The position numbers and the translations under genes were made by a program. Shown in pieces: positions 45,944-54,984 of a DNA stretch of 64,000 nucleotides. The stretch is from Zafaria cholistanensis (GTDB taxonomy: Bacteria; Actinomycetota; Actinomycetes; Actinomycetales; Micrococcaceae). The DNA lies in assembly GCF_008580665.1 (NCBI RefSeq), contig NZ_BKDJ01000005.1, positions 108,316 through 172,315 on the forward strand, in the 5' to 3' direction. Under the pieces are notes generated by a model. The model did no database searches. It was not told the DNA's origin and saw only the letters and a list, made by a program, of their open reading frames with translations. Positions within the stretch are counted from its first letter, which is position 1, and each line of letters starts with the position of its first letter.

Positions 45944-48088
45944 ATGGGTGAAACGGCAAGGGTTAGGCTGCGGGACGGACTGCGGGACGAGGCCACGGAG
46001 GTGCTGCGCCGGCTGGTGGGGCGCGGAGACGCGGTGTTCCACGAGGGCCAGTTCGAGGCGATCGAGGCACTGGTCGACGGCGGCCGCCGCGCCCTGGTGG
46101 TGCAGCGCACCGGCTGGGGCAAGTCGGCGGTCTACTTCGTGGCCAGCCTGCTGCTGCGTGCCCGCGGGGCGGGCCCCACGCTGATTGTCAGTCCGCTGTT
46201 GGCCCTGATGCGGGACCAGGTCGCGGCAGCGGCCCGCGCCGGGGTCCGCGCGGAAGCCATCAATTCCGCGAACGCCCTGGAGTGGGGCGAGGTGGCCGCG
46301 AAGCTGGACGCCGACCAGGTGGACGTGTTGCTGGTCTCTCCCGAACGGCTGAACAACCCGGTGTTCCGCGACCAGCAGCTGCCGGAGCTGGTCCGCCGGA
46401 TGGGCCTGCTGGTGATCGACGAGGCACACTGCATCTCCGACTGGGGCCACGACTTCCGGCCGGACTACCGCCGCATCAAGGACCTGATCTCCGTGCTCCC
46501 GGCGAGCGTGCCCGTGCTGGCCACCACCGCGACGGCGAACGAGCGGGTGGTCCACGACGTCCAGGAGCAGCTCGCCGTGGGCGGGGCCGACGTCTTCACC
46601 CTGCGCGGGCCCCTGGCGCGCAAGTCGCTGCGCCTGGGGGTACTGCGCCTGCCGAGCCCGCGTTCCCAGCTGGCGTGGCTGCTCACCCACTTGGAGGACT
46701 TCCAGGGCAGCGGCATCATCTACACCCTGACGGTGTCCGCGGCCGAGGACGTCACGCGGCTGCTGCGCGAGGCCGGGCACAACGTGCTTGCCTACAGTGG
46801 CCGCACCGACACCGAGGAGCGTGCCCGCGCCGAGCAGGCGCTCAAGGACAACCAGGTCAAGGCGCTGGTGGCCACCAGCGCGCTGGGCATGGGGTTTGAC
46901 AAGCCGGACCTGGGTTTTGTGGTGCACGTAGGGGCTCCCAGTTCCCCGGTGGCCTACTACCAGCAGGTTGGCCGCGCCGGCCGCGGCACCGAGAACGCCG
47001 ACGTGCTCCTGCTGCCCGGGCCCGAGGACCGGGAAATCTGGCGCTACTTCGCCACTGCCTCCATGCCCGACGAACAACGCGCGCACGCGGTGCTGGCCGA
47101 GTTGGAAGCCGCCGGCGGGGCCCTTTCCGTGCCGGCGCTGGAGGCCCGGGTCAACCTGCGCCGCACCCCGTTGGAGCTTCTGCTGAAGGTCCTGGCCGTG
47201 GACGGCGCCGTGCAGCGGGTCCAAGGCGGCTGGGCACGCACCGGCCAGCCCTGGTTCTACGATGCCGAGCGGTACAGCCGGGTTGCGGCGGCCCGCCTCG
47301 CGGAGCAGAACTCGATGCTGGAGTACGAGTTCACCTCCGGTTGCCGGATGGAGTTCCTGGCCCGGGCACTGGACGACCCCGAGGCCGCCCCCTGCGGGCG
47401 GTGCGACAACTGCGCCGGGCCCTGGTTCGACGACGCGATCGACGGGCAGGCCCGGGACAGCGCCCAGGCCGCCCTTGGCCGGGTAGGCGTCGAACTTGAG
47501 CCGCGGCTGATGTGGCCCGGGGGCATGGACCGGCTGGGGGTTCCGGTGAAGGGCAAGCTCAAGCCGGGGGAGCAGGCGCTGCCCGGGCGCGCACTCGCCC
47601 GCCTCACGGACCTCGGATGGGGCGGGCGGTTGCGCACCCTGCTGTCCCCGCAGGGGGAGGGCGGCGAGGACCGGCCCATCGAGGATGCCATGCTGCAGGC
47701 CTGCGTGCAGGTGCTCGCCCAATGGGGTTGGGCCGAACGCCCGGTGGCTGTCGTCAGCCTGCCCTCCCGGCGGCATCCGGCCTTGGTGGCATCTTTTGCC
47801 CAGGGGATCGCCCGCGTCGGCAGGCTGCCCTACCTGGGCGAACTCGAATACAGGCAGGGCGGCCCGCGCGGCGATTCCGGGGGCAACAGCGCATTCCGCC
47901 TCGCGGCCGTGTGGGACCAGTTCGCGGTATCGCCGGCGATGGCCGAACAGCTCGCCGCGGCGCCCGGCCCCGTGCTGCTGTTGGACGACCTCGCGGACAG
48001 CCGGTGGACCATCACCGAGGCCGCCCGTGTCCTGCGCGCCGCCGGGGCTCCGGCGGTGCTGCCGTTCGTGCTGGCCGTGGCCGCATAG
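45944..48088 (+). CDS. recQ: RecQ-type DNA helicase with C-terminal phosphoribosyltransferase-like domain
   Basis: A 714-aa protein. The helicase core has 'VVQRTGWGKSAVYF' (Walker A), 'VIDEAHCISDWGHDFRP' (DEAH), 'TSALGMGFDKPDL' and 'QQVGRAGRG'. The zinc domain follows with 'CRMEFLARALDD' and 'CGRCDNC'. The last 150 residues contain 'SRRHPALVASFAQGIARVG' and 'VLLLDDLADSRWTITEAA', which resembles the PRPP-binding loop of phosphoribosyltransferases, though the loop lacks the usual GxT. The core is expected to unwind DNA 3'-5' in recombination repair. The ATG at 45944 has AATACT 6 nt upstream. Confidence 0.93.
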   Translation: MGETARVRLRDGLRDEATEVLRRLVGRGDAVFHEGQFEAIEALVDGGRRALVVQRTGWGKSAVYFVASLLLRARGAGPTLIVSPLLALMRDQVAAAARAGVRAEAINSANALEWGEVAAKLDADQVDVLLVSPERLNNPVFRDQQLPELVRRMGLLVIDEAHCISDWGHDFRPDYRRIKDLISVLPASVPVLATTATANERVVHDVQEQLAVGGADVFTLRGPLARKSLRLGVLRLPSPRSQLAWLLTHLEDFQGSGIIYTLTVSAAEDVTRLLREAGHNVLAYSGRTDTEERARAEQALKDNQVKALVATSALGMGFDKPDLGFVVHVGAPSSPVAYYQQVGRAGRGTENADVLLLPGPEDREIWRYFATASMPDEQRAHAVLAELEAAGGALSVPALEARVNLRRTPLELLLKVLAVDGAVQRVQGGWARTGQPWFYDAERYSRVAAARLAEQNSMLEYEFTSGCRMEFLARALDDPEAAPCGRCDNCAGPWFDDAIDGQARDSAQAALGRVGVELEPRLMWPGGMDRLGVPVKGKLKPGEQALPGRALARLTDLGWGGRLRTLLSPQGEGGEDRPIEDAMLQACVQVLAQWGWAERPVAVVSLPSRRHPALVASFAQGIARVGRLPYLGELEYRQGGPRGDSGGNSAFRLAAVWDQFAVSPAMAEQLAAAPGPVLLLDDLADSRWTITEAARVLRAAGAPAVLPFVLAVAA

Positions 48089-48125
48089 GGTGTCCCCGGC
48101 CGGAAGCCGGTCGAGGCGGCCTCAC

Positions 48126-48150
48126 CGCGCCCGTGCCAGGCACGGGCGCG
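48126..48150. terminator. Bidirectional hairpin between recQ and the multicopper oxidase
   Basis: A 25-base perfect palindrome around one central A (12-bp arms, CGCGCCCGTGCC on the left) lies between two convergent stop codons and probably ends both transcripts. Confidence 0.7.
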
Positions 48151-48159
48151 TCCCTGCCT

Positions 48160-50523
48160 CTATGCCGCCGTGACGGCCACGGTGCGGGTGGCCAGGACTG
48201 CGCCGGTGATCCAGTGCAGGAATTGCACCGATATGGTGTACTTCCCCGGGTTGGACGGGCGGAGGAGGAAGTCGAACTTTTCGGCCGCCCCGGACATGAG
48301 GGTGCTGGTCAGCAGCGGCTGGCCTGCGGCGCTCGGATGGACCGCGGGACCGTCGGGGTCCTCGGTGTGCCAGAAGGGCCGTCCGTCGTGCCCCAGGAGT
48401 TCGGCGATGGCGGCTGGCTGGCCGGCCTCATCCAGGATCCGCATGCGGGTGGGGAAGTAGTCCACGTTGACCATCCGTATCAGGGTGGGCGCCTTGGTCC
48501 CTCCGGCGACGTTGGCGCGCATGGTGCTGAGGGCCCAGACCCTGTCGCCCTTGGGCCGGGAGGCGATGGCGCCGCCCAGCAGATAGAAGTGCCTTGGATT
48601 GAACCGGTTCAGGCCCGCGTCCTCGCCCGAGAGTCCTGCCGCATGGTTCAGTTCATGCCATCGGGGATCGATGGAATAAGGGAGCAGCAGGGTCTCCGTG
48701 GCGATGTCGTATAACGGTCCCTGGATCGAGTAGCGGCGCATTCCCTTCGGTGGCGGCGACGCGGGATCTGTCCCGGGGTCCACGATGACCGGCCCGAACA
48801 TGCCCATCTGGACGTGCAGCGGCGTGTTGACATGGCAGTGGTAGAAGTACGTCCCCGCGGAGCCGCGGTTGGGGTTGCCCGGTTCCGCGACATCCGGCCG
48901 CCACTGGTAGGTGTAGTGCCCCGTCACCTCGTAGGACGTGTGCCCGACGCCGTCGTTGCGCGGGTCCGGTTCGATGCCGTGCCAGTGGACGGTGTGGACC
49001 TTCTTGCTGGGCTTGATGGTGCCATGGAACAGCTGTCCCTCGGTCAGCCGAAGCAGCGGGCCGGGAAGTTGCCGGCCGGACTTGCCGTTCTCGAAGCTCC
49101 AGATCTCGTGCCTGGAACCGTCCGGAAACTTGAGTTCGCGGCCGAAGAAATCGAACTCCATCTTCACATCCGGCCGGAGCTTGAATTTGGTCTCCGGGCT
49201 GCCCTCGTGGGGCTGGTCCGAGGCAAAGTCCACTTGGCTGCGGAACGTGTGGTGGGCCTCGCTTTCCACGGTTCCCGGCAGGCCCGGTTCAGGCGTGGTG
49301 CCCGCTCCGAGCGTCCAGTCGCTCAGGAGCCCGCCCGGGTAGAGGCCTCCGGCGGCCGTCTGCGAGGGCTCGGCGTGGCAGTGCATCGGATATTTCCAGT
49401 CCCCCGTCCTTGCGTTCCACACCGCATCCACCACATCCGGAGGACGGCGTACGGGGAGGATGGACTCGGTCCGTTCCAACGGGCTCAGATGGATCGTGTC
49501 CTCCCAGTGCTGCAGCACCACCCGGCCGCCGGTGACCCGTCCATTGCTGCGCGGGAAGTCGACCCCGTTGGACCGGACGGTCCACACGTGGTTCCCGTGG
49601 TAGTGCAGTTGGTGGTCCACAATCCCCGCGTTGACCATCCTCATCAGGTGGCCCGTGCGGATCGCGCCGGCCGCGGGGGAAGCGCTGAAGTTCCTCACGT
49701 CCGTTTCCCGCGGCAGCCCCGAAGGCAGGGTGTCCTCCTCCCGGCGTTCGTTGAACTCCTCGTCGATCGTCAGTGCCAGGGCCTGGAATCCTGAGTACCC
49801 GTTGAGGGTAAAGTACCGCGGCTCCGCCGGAACCCTGGCCGGGTCCACGGCCTGCCCCTGGGAGGCCAGGCGCGCCCAGTGCGGGTCCACGTCGTGGCAG
49901 AGCCACAGCCACTGGCGTTCGAATTCGGGGCCTTCGGGCCCCAGCCGCCAGGCATCCTGCGGGTCGATGACCACCAACGCTCCGTACAGGCCCAAGGTCC
50001 GTTCCACCGGGGCGTTGCCCGGATCCGAGTAGAGGTACGTCCCCGGGTCCGGGGCGGGAAACTGCAGGAGCTTCGAGGCTCCCGGCGCTATGGGGCCGGT
50101 GCCGACGTGCGGCCTGGGGGTGCCGGGCGTGCCGGCGGCACCGGCATTGTGGAAACGGAGCTCGTGCGGATGTCGAAGGTTGTTGTGGACGCGCACGGCG
50201 ATCGTGCTTCCGGACTCGGCGATCAGCGTCCGGTCCGGAAAGAAGCTCGCCCAGTGGGCCCGCCGTGCCAGGAACTGCCGGTCATTTTCGGGGTCCGGGC
50301 CCAGGGGAGCGGGCCGGCCGTGGGGTGGTTCGGCGGCTTCGGGCGGATAGGTCCTGGCCGCGACCAGGGCGCCCGAAGCCATGAAGGCATGGGGCCTGAT
50401 GGCCAGCGCCGGCCGCGGATCCGCCCGCTCCGTCCGCCGCTCCCCGAACCCCCTGTGGTACACCAGGGAGCCGTCCACCATGGGCAGGAAACCCTCATTG
50501 ATGTGGATATCCAGAACGCTCAT
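48160..50523 (-). CDS. Multicopper-oxidase-like protein with four cupredoxin-type segments
   Basis: A 787-aa protein. Copper motifs appear twice: 'HYHGNH' (307-312) with 'PMHCHAEPSQTAAGG' (from about 379), and 'HWHG' (513-516) with 'YHCHVNTPLHVQMGM' (561 on), which holds the Cys, two His and Met expected of a type 1 site with its trinuclear His. Both halves resemble cupredoxin pairs. It recalls large metal-oxidising oxidases, but the substrate is unknown. There is no signal peptide, although such enzymes usually act outside the cytoplasm. Its ATG overlaps the stop of the Tat-signal gene upstream (ATGA), so the two are coupled and may be exported together. Confidence 0.88.
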   Translation of the reverse strand: MSVLDIHINEGFLPMVDGSLVYHRGFGERRTERADPRPALAIRPHAFMASGALVAARTYPPEAAEPPHGRPAPLGPDPENDRQFLARRAHWASFFPDRTLIAESGSTIAVRVHNNLRHPHELRFHNAGAAGTPGTPRPHVGTGPIAPGASKLLQFPAPDPGTYLYSDPGNAPVERTLGLYGALVVIDPQDAWRLGPEGPEFERQWLWLCHDVDPHWARLASQGQAVDPARVPAEPRYFTLNGYSGFQALALTIDEEFNERREEDTLPSGLPRETDVRNFSASPAAGAIRTGHLMRMVNAGIVDHQLHYHGNHVWTVRSNGVDFPRSNGRVTGGRVVLQHWEDTIHLSPLERTESILPVRRPPDVVDAVWNARTGDWKYPMHCHAEPSQTAAGGLYPGGLLSDWTLGAGTTPEPGLPGTVESEAHHTFRSQVDFASDQPHEGSPETKFKLRPDVKMEFDFFGRELKFPDGSRHEIWSFENGKSGRQLPGPLLRLTEGQLFHGTIKPSKKVHTVHWHGIEPDPRNDGVGHTSYEVTGHYTYQWRPDVAEPGNPNRGSAGTYFYHCHVNTPLHVQMGMFGPVIVDPGTDPASPPPKGMRRYSIQGPLYDIATETLLLPYSIDPRWHELNHAAGLSGEDAGLNRFNPRHFYLLGGAIASRPKGDRVWALSTMRANVAGGTKAPTLIRMVNVDYFPTRMRILDEAGQPAAIAELLGHDGRPFWHTEDPDGPAVHPSAAGQPLLTSTLMSGAAEKFDFLLRPSNPGKYTISVQFLHWITGAVLATRTVAVTAA

Positions 50524-51218
50524 GATGTTCCTCCGCTCCGCAGTGCCGGCAGGTCCAGCGCCAACAGCTCATCGTGTTGCGCGTCGGTGAACTCGAGGCT
50601 CAGCCCCGATCGCGCTCGCGGGACCAGATAGCTGACATGCAGGCTTTCGGCCGCCTTGCCCGGGATGCTTCCCGCGGTCCGGTCGGAGTCCTGCGGCGTG
50701 ACCGTTGTCGCGGTCCCGGCCAGCCGCAGCCGCAACTGGCCGGGACTGAACAACACGGGGTCGGGCCCGTCATTCTGGATGCGGACTTCAAGCACCATCA
50801 CATCCGGCCACGTCAGGTTGACCGGCTCGGACGCTCCGGGGGCCGCGGGCGCCGGAGCGCTCCCCCCGCCGTGACCGTGGCCGCCGGCGGCGGCGAGGGC
50901 CATCTTCACCGGCGGCGGCCCTCCGCCGTGTTCGATGATCGACGCGGCAGCGGCGAGCCCGTGGAACGCCGGCTTTCCCTGTGCGTTCAAACGGGCCAGC
51001 CGCCCCGCGCGCACCACGGACAGTGAACCGAAGGCGGTGGGAACACGCGCCGCCACGCCCGCCGGGGCCGTGGCAGATATCACGTACGCGCCTTGGGCGG
51101 CCACCAGCAGGGCCCCTCCGGCGAGTACCAGGCCAAACTGGCGCCGGCTCAAGCCTCCCGCCGGCACATCGTCACCCTGCGCATCGTCACCATGCACGTA
51201 GTCGCCACGCAAGCCCAC
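50520..51218 (-). CDS. Tat-signal, beta-sandwich protein coupled to the multicopper oxidase
   Basis: A 232-aa protein. 'GGLSRRQFGLVLAGGALLVA' is a twin-arginine signal with a following hydrophobic stretch. The mature part has a His/Gly linker 'GGHGHGGG' that could hold copper, and an Ig-like segment 'VMVLEVRIQNDGPDPVLFSP' resembling telokin-like (DUF4352-type) domains. Function is unknown. The GTG at 51218 was chosen because GGGGAGGA lies 5 nt upstream; the frame is open further. The four-base overlap with the oxidase gene suggests a complex or carrier role for the oxidase, which lacks its own signal. Confidence 0.8.
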   Translation of the reverse strand: MGLRGDYVHGDDAQGDDVPAGGLSRRQFGLVLAGGALLVAAQGAYVISATAPAGVAARVPTAFGSLSVVRAGRLARLNAQGKPAFHGLAAAASIIEHGGGPPPVKMALAAAGGHGHGGGSAPAPAAPGASEPVNLTWPDVMVLEVRIQNDGPDPVLFSPGQLRLRLAGTATTVTPQDSDRTAGSIPGKAAESLHVSYLVPRARSGLSLEFTDAQHDELLALDLPALRSGGTS

Positions 51219-51402
51219 GGGTCCTCCCCAAGAAGGTGGTTGTTGGACCACCCCAGTTTCGGGCACGCAGGTTGGGAAAAAGTTGAGGATGGTGCCGGCA
51301 GGCCCCCGCACCGGGACCTTCCGTGGGACGTCGGGGCGTACGGTCAGGAACCCTGCGCCACCACAGCGTGTTCCGGGCAGGCCAGCCCCTAAACTAGGCA
51401 CC
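51219..51402. other. Divergent intergenic region with a leaderless promoter
   Basis: About 180 bp between the Tat-signal gene and the L7/L12-like gene. On the plus strand TAAACT (51390-51395) ends 7 nt before the ATG at 51403, which has no Shine-Dalgarno. No operator stands out. Confidence 0.5.
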
Positions 51403-52347
51403 ATGGAAATCCTGTTCTGGGTGCTGGTCCCGCTGCTTGTCCTGACCCTTGGCTGGTGGTGGCTGGCGCGAGTGCGGGCCAGGAACTCGGCGGAGGTCGC
51501 CGCAGCCGTGGGGCCGGAGGCTGCGGTTGCCGCCTCGGCGCTGCTGAACGCCGAAACCCATCGTGCCGTGTACCGGAACCTGGGGCAGGACAACTTCCTG
51601 GGCGCCGTCCAGGAGTTCCGCAATGCCACCGGGCTGGGCGTGAAACAGTGCATCGTCGCCGTGCGCAGCCTCCAGCAGTACCCTCAGGTCTTTCGCGACC
51701 GGGCGGCGCAGGAGCCGGCCGGACCGGAACCCGCCGGGCCGGCCGCAGACACCCCCTCCCGGGCATCCGCACCCGAGCCTCCGGTCCCGCCGGCCCCCGC
51801 CGTGCCGGCAGTTCCGGCGTCGGCCCCGCAAAACGGCGCCGCGCCCGAGCCGTCGGAGGAGGCACTGACCATCCCCGACGACTGGACCGAGCGTTTCGGC
51901 AGTGCCGCCGGACGCACCACCACCTCGTTCAAGATCACCGCCGAAACCGCCGGGGCCACCCAGGAATTCTCCAGCGACGACCTGCCCCCGGCGGAGCACG
52001 ACCAGTTCCTTTCGCTGATGCGCGACCATGACCTTGGCGGCGCCGCGGCACTCTTCGCCAGGCACTCGGGCCTGGACGAGGAAGCCATCCGCCAGCTGCT
52101 CGAGTCGGCGCCCACCGGAAGCGCCGGGGGGGAAGGGGAAATCTCCGAGGTCACCTTCGAGGGGGAGGGACCAAACGGGCGGATCAGCTTCAGCGCCGGC
52201 GACCTGCCTGCTGCCGAACGCAGGCTCTTCCTGGAGCACCTGGGCTCGGGCCGCCTTGACGAAGCCGCCCGGATCATCAGCGCGCGCACCGGCCTGCCCC
52301 ATGACGCCGTCCGCGGGATCCTCTCCGCCTTCGGCAAACAGGCCTAG
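51403..52347 (+). CDS. Membrane-anchored protein with L7/L12-like motif and two copies of a helical module
   Basis: A 314-aa protein. Residues 3-21 form one membrane helix and the rest should face the cytoplasm. Residues 55-92 ('FLGAVQEFRNATGLGVKQCI' and 'VAVRSL') resemble the C-terminal domain of ribosomal protein L7/L12, where 'TGLGLKEAK' is typical. After a Pro/Ala linker (100-155) come two similar modules, 174-235 and 249-310, each with a beta stretch, 'DLP.AE', a helix and 'GL....A...L'. The two modules look like an internal duplication. I know no function. TAAACT 7 nt upstream of the ATG suggests leaderless translation. A tRNA-Ser lies downstream on the other strand. Confidence 0.75.
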   Translation: MEILFWVLVPLLVLTLGWWWLARVRARNSAEVAAAVGPEAAVAASALLNAETHRAVYRNLGQDNFLGAVQEFRNATGLGVKQCIVAVRSLQQYPQVFRDRAAQEPAGPEPAGPAADTPSRASAPEPPVPPAPAVPAVPASAPQNGAAPEPSEEALTIPDDWTERFGSAAGRTTTSFKITAETAGATQEFSSDDLPPAEHDQFLSLMRDHDLGGAAALFARHSGLDEEAIRQLLESAPTGSAGGEGEISEVTFEGEGPNGRISFSAGDLPAAERRLFLEHLGSGRLDEAARIISARTGLPHDAVRGILSAFGKQA

Positions 52348-52474
52348 GAACCCGCCGCGCCCGCCGCATCCCCGCAGAAACCCCAGCGCGGCGGGCACCC
52401 CAGCCTGACTGGCATTCGCGGCTGGCGAGCGCCCGAGCCTGCGACCCCTGGAACGCGGGGTTCGCAGAAACACA

Positions 52475-52500
52475 AAAACCCCCGGATTCCCGGGGGTTTT
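52475..52500. terminator. Bidirectional terminator (11-bp stem)
   Basis: AAAACCCCCGG pairs with CCGGGGGTTTT around an ATTC loop. On each strand the hairpin ends in TTTT, so it can stop both the plus-strand gene and the minus-strand tRNA-Ser. Confidence 0.9.
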
Positions 52501-52505
52501 CTGCG

Positions 52506-52594
52506 CGGACACGGGGGGATTTGAACCCCCGGTCGAGTTTAACCCCGACCCTTCATTAGCAGTGAAGTCCATTCGGCCGCTCTGGCACGTGTCC
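52506..52594 (-). tRNA. tRNA-Ser (anticodon GCT)
   Basis: An 89-nt class II tRNA: GGACAC/GTGTCC acceptor, anticodon stem CTTCA/TGAAG with loop CTGCTAA (anticodon GCT), long variable arm GGTCG...CGACC, T loop TTCAAAT, G73. CCA is not encoded. Confidence 0.97.
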
Positions 52595-52656
52595 TTGTTG
52601 CCGTTTCCAGCCCTCCCAGACTACCGAAAGCAGGCGCCGCTTTCAAAAACGGGGCC

Positions 52657-54768
52657 CTACCGGCGCGCCGCACCAACCTTCCGCCACAGGAACCCGTAGC
52701 TGGTGGCCAGCATCCGCGCGCTTTGCCGGTTGTCGGAGGCGCCGGCGTGGCCGCCGTCGAGCGCCTCGTGGTACCAGATGTCCGGGACGCCGGCGTCGGT
52801 CAGTTTCGCTGCCATTTTGCGGGCCTGCTCCGGCCCTACCCGGTCGTCGCTGGTGGCGGTCCAGATCAGCGTGGCCGGGTAGCCGGCCCCTTCGGCCAGC
52901 CGCTCATCATCGAAGCGGTGGTAGGGGGAGAAGGTGCGCAGGAACTCCCAGTCACCGGGCACTTCCGGGTCCCCGTACTCGGCGATCCACGAATGCCCGG
53001 CGCCCAGCCTGGTGTACCGGCGCATGTCCAGCAGCGGCACGCCGCAGGAGATCGCACCAAACAGCTCCGGATACCCGGTGAGCATGTTGCCCACCAGCAG
53101 CCCGCCGTTGCTGCGCCCCGTGGCGGCGAGCCGCTCCGGGGCCGTCACCCCCCGCGCCACGAGGTCCCGGGCAACCGCCGCGAAGTCCTCGTAGGCGCGG
53201 TGCCGCGCCTCGCGCAGCGCCGCCCGGTGCCAGTCCGGTCCGTATTCGCCGCCGCCACGGATGTTCGCCACCACGTACACGCCGCCGCGCCCGTCCGCGG
53301 TGCGGCGTTCCAGCCATGCGCGGCCCACCGTCCCCGAGTACGACGGCGTCAGGGAGGTCTGGAAGCCGCCGTATCCGTTCATCAGCACCGGGTTGCCTCC
53401 GTCCAGGGCCATGCCGCGGGGGGCGACCTGGAAGTAGGGGACGCGGGTGCCGTCCTCGCTGGTCGCGAAGTGTTGCTCGACGGCATACCCTTCGGCGGGG
53501 AAAAACCCGGTCGCGCGCTTGACCGGGTCCGGGGGGCCGGCGTCGACGGTTCCCCGCGCCAGCGTGGTGGGGGTGAGGAATCCCGTCATGGTCAGCCAGT
53601 AGTCGTTGGCCGTCTCCGGGTCCTCGTCATCGACGGCGGCCACCTGGAAGGTGTGAAGTTCCGCGCCCACCTCCAGCGGGCGCACGGCCCACCCGCGGCT
53701 CGGGTCCGCGACCAGCACCTGGGAGGTGACATCGCGCAGCACGTTCAGCAGCAGGTGGTCGCGGGTGAAATCGTAGGACTCCAGCGAGGAGGATCCGTCC
53801 GGGACAAACACCTCGGTCACGGTGCGGTCGCCGGCCAGGAACGCCTCCAGCGGGGCGACGGCCAGCGTGCCCGGGGCCAGCGTCCGGTCCCCGATCTCCC
53901 ACGGGGTCTGCGGGCTCAGCAGAAGCCACTGGCGGTGCAGGCCCACCTGCACGTCGGTGGGCACCTCAATGGGACGCCACCGGTCCGCCCCCAGCACGCT
54001 GGTGCGCGAGTTGTGGAAGTCAATGACATCCACGGCGACGGTCCGCTCGAAGCCCGGCCGCGCATCGTGCGAAACCACCGCCAGCACGTGGGACTGGTCC
54101 ACCGCGAACACCTCCGGGGCATGGGCCGGGTCCTGTCCCCGCTCCACGCGCCTGACCGTGCGGGCGTAGGAGGAGCGGGTCAGCGAGCCGGGCCCGAAGT
54201 CCGTCGCCACGTACAGCGCGTCCGGACCGTCCCAGGAAACCCGGGTTTTGGCGGAGGGCAGGCGGAATCCCCCGTCCTCGGGGGCCACCCAATCCCGCGA
54301 GGGGAGGTCGAACTCGCGCACCTCCACCGCGTCCCCGCCGTCCGGGGAGAGCATCACCAAGGCGCGGCGGTAGGGCCCGCCAGGCGGCGGCCGCAGCATC
54401 CGGGTGCCGGCGAACACCCATCCGACCCCTTCGGCGGCGGCGAGCGCGTCCACGTCCAGCAGCACTTCCCACACGGTGCGGTCGGTGCGGTACTGCTCCC
54501 AGGCAGTGCGCCGCCACAGTCCCTTGGGGTGCTCGGCGTCGCGCCAAAAGTTGTAGTAGTGGTCCCCGCGCTTGGTGACCGCCGGGATCCGATCCCCGGA
54601 ATCGAGCACTTCCAGCAGCGAAGCCTCCAGGCTCCGGTGGGCATCGTCGAAGAGCATGTCCTCGGTTTGCGCATTGCGCGCCCTCACCCAGTCCAGGGCG
54701 CGCTCGCCGCGGATGTCCTCCAGCCACAGGTACGGGTCGTCGGCGGGGCCAACAGGGGTGGTGCTCAT
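52657..54768 (-). CDS. Prolyl-oligopeptidase-family serine peptidase
   Basis: A 703-aa S9A enzyme. The N-terminal part is 'DDPYLWLEDIRGERALDWVR', the usual start of the family, followed by a seven-bladed propeller region. The catalytic triad is Ser in 'AATGRSNGGLLVGNML', Asp in 'ATSDDRVGPEQARKM' and His in 'ALDGGHAGASDN'. It should cut small peptides after Pro in the cytoplasm; there is no signal peptide. The ATG at 54768 follows AGGAGA at 6 nt and gives a family-typical length. The frame is open 2.2 kb further upstream, which reflects high GC rather than coding. Confidence 0.94.
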   Translation of the reverse strand: MSTTPVGPADDPYLWLEDIRGERALDWVRARNAQTEDMLFDDAHRSLEASLLEVLDSGDRIPAVTKRGDHYYNFWRDAEHPKGLWRRTAWEQYRTDRTVWEVLLDVDALAAAEGVGWVFAGTRMLRPPPGGPYRRALVMLSPDGGDAVEVREFDLPSRDWVAPEDGGFRLPSAKTRVSWDGPDALYVATDFGPGSLTRSSYARTVRRVERGQDPAHAPEVFAVDQSHVLAVVSHDARPGFERTVAVDVIDFHNSRTSVLGADRWRPIEVPTDVQVGLHRQWLLLSPQTPWEIGDRTLAPGTLAVAPLEAFLAGDRTVTEVFVPDGSSSLESYDFTRDHLLLNVLRDVTSQVLVADPSRGWAVRPLEVGAELHTFQVAAVDDEDPETANDYWLTMTGFLTPTTLARGTVDAGPPDPVKRATGFFPAEGYAVEQHFATSEDGTRVPYFQVAPRGMALDGGNPVLMNGYGGFQTSLTPSYSGTVGRAWLERRTADGRGGVYVVANIRGGGEYGPDWHRAALREARHRAYEDFAAVARDLVARGVTAPERLAATGRSNGGLLVGNMLTGYPELFGAISCGVPLLDMRRYTRLGAGHSWIAEYGDPEVPGDWEFLRTFSPYHRFDDERLAEGAGYPATLIWTATSDDRVGPEQARKMAAKLTDAGVPDIWYHEALDGGHAGASDNRQSARMLATSYGFLWRKVGAARR

Positions 54769-54984
54769 GCGGGTCTCCTGCGCAGCGTCCGTGCCTCCAC
54801 GGTATGCCGTCCTGGAAGCGGGGGAAGGTGGGGTATGGGCCATGTGATGCATTAACGCATGCCGCGCGGCCGCCGTGCCGGAGGTGGGGCCGTGGCGCCC
54901 CGGGCCGGGTTCGGTGCTCCGGGCCGGGTTCGGCGCCCCCGGGCACCGAACCCTTGGCCGCGCCCCGGCCACTAGGCTGGGGGG
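54769..54984. other. Divergent intergenic region with direct repeat and leaderless promoter
   Basis: Contains TGCATTAACGCA near 54849-54860 (imperfect palindrome), two near-identical 19-bp units starting CGGGCCGGGTTCGG (54901 and 54920), of which the following GGGCACCGAACCC can pair with either, and TAGGCT (54973-54978) 6 nt before the ATG at 54985. Confidence 0.5.

Noticed and set aside
45857-47776. 639-codon minus-strand frame opposite recQ
   Set aside because: Antisense to all helicase motifs; no ribosome site.
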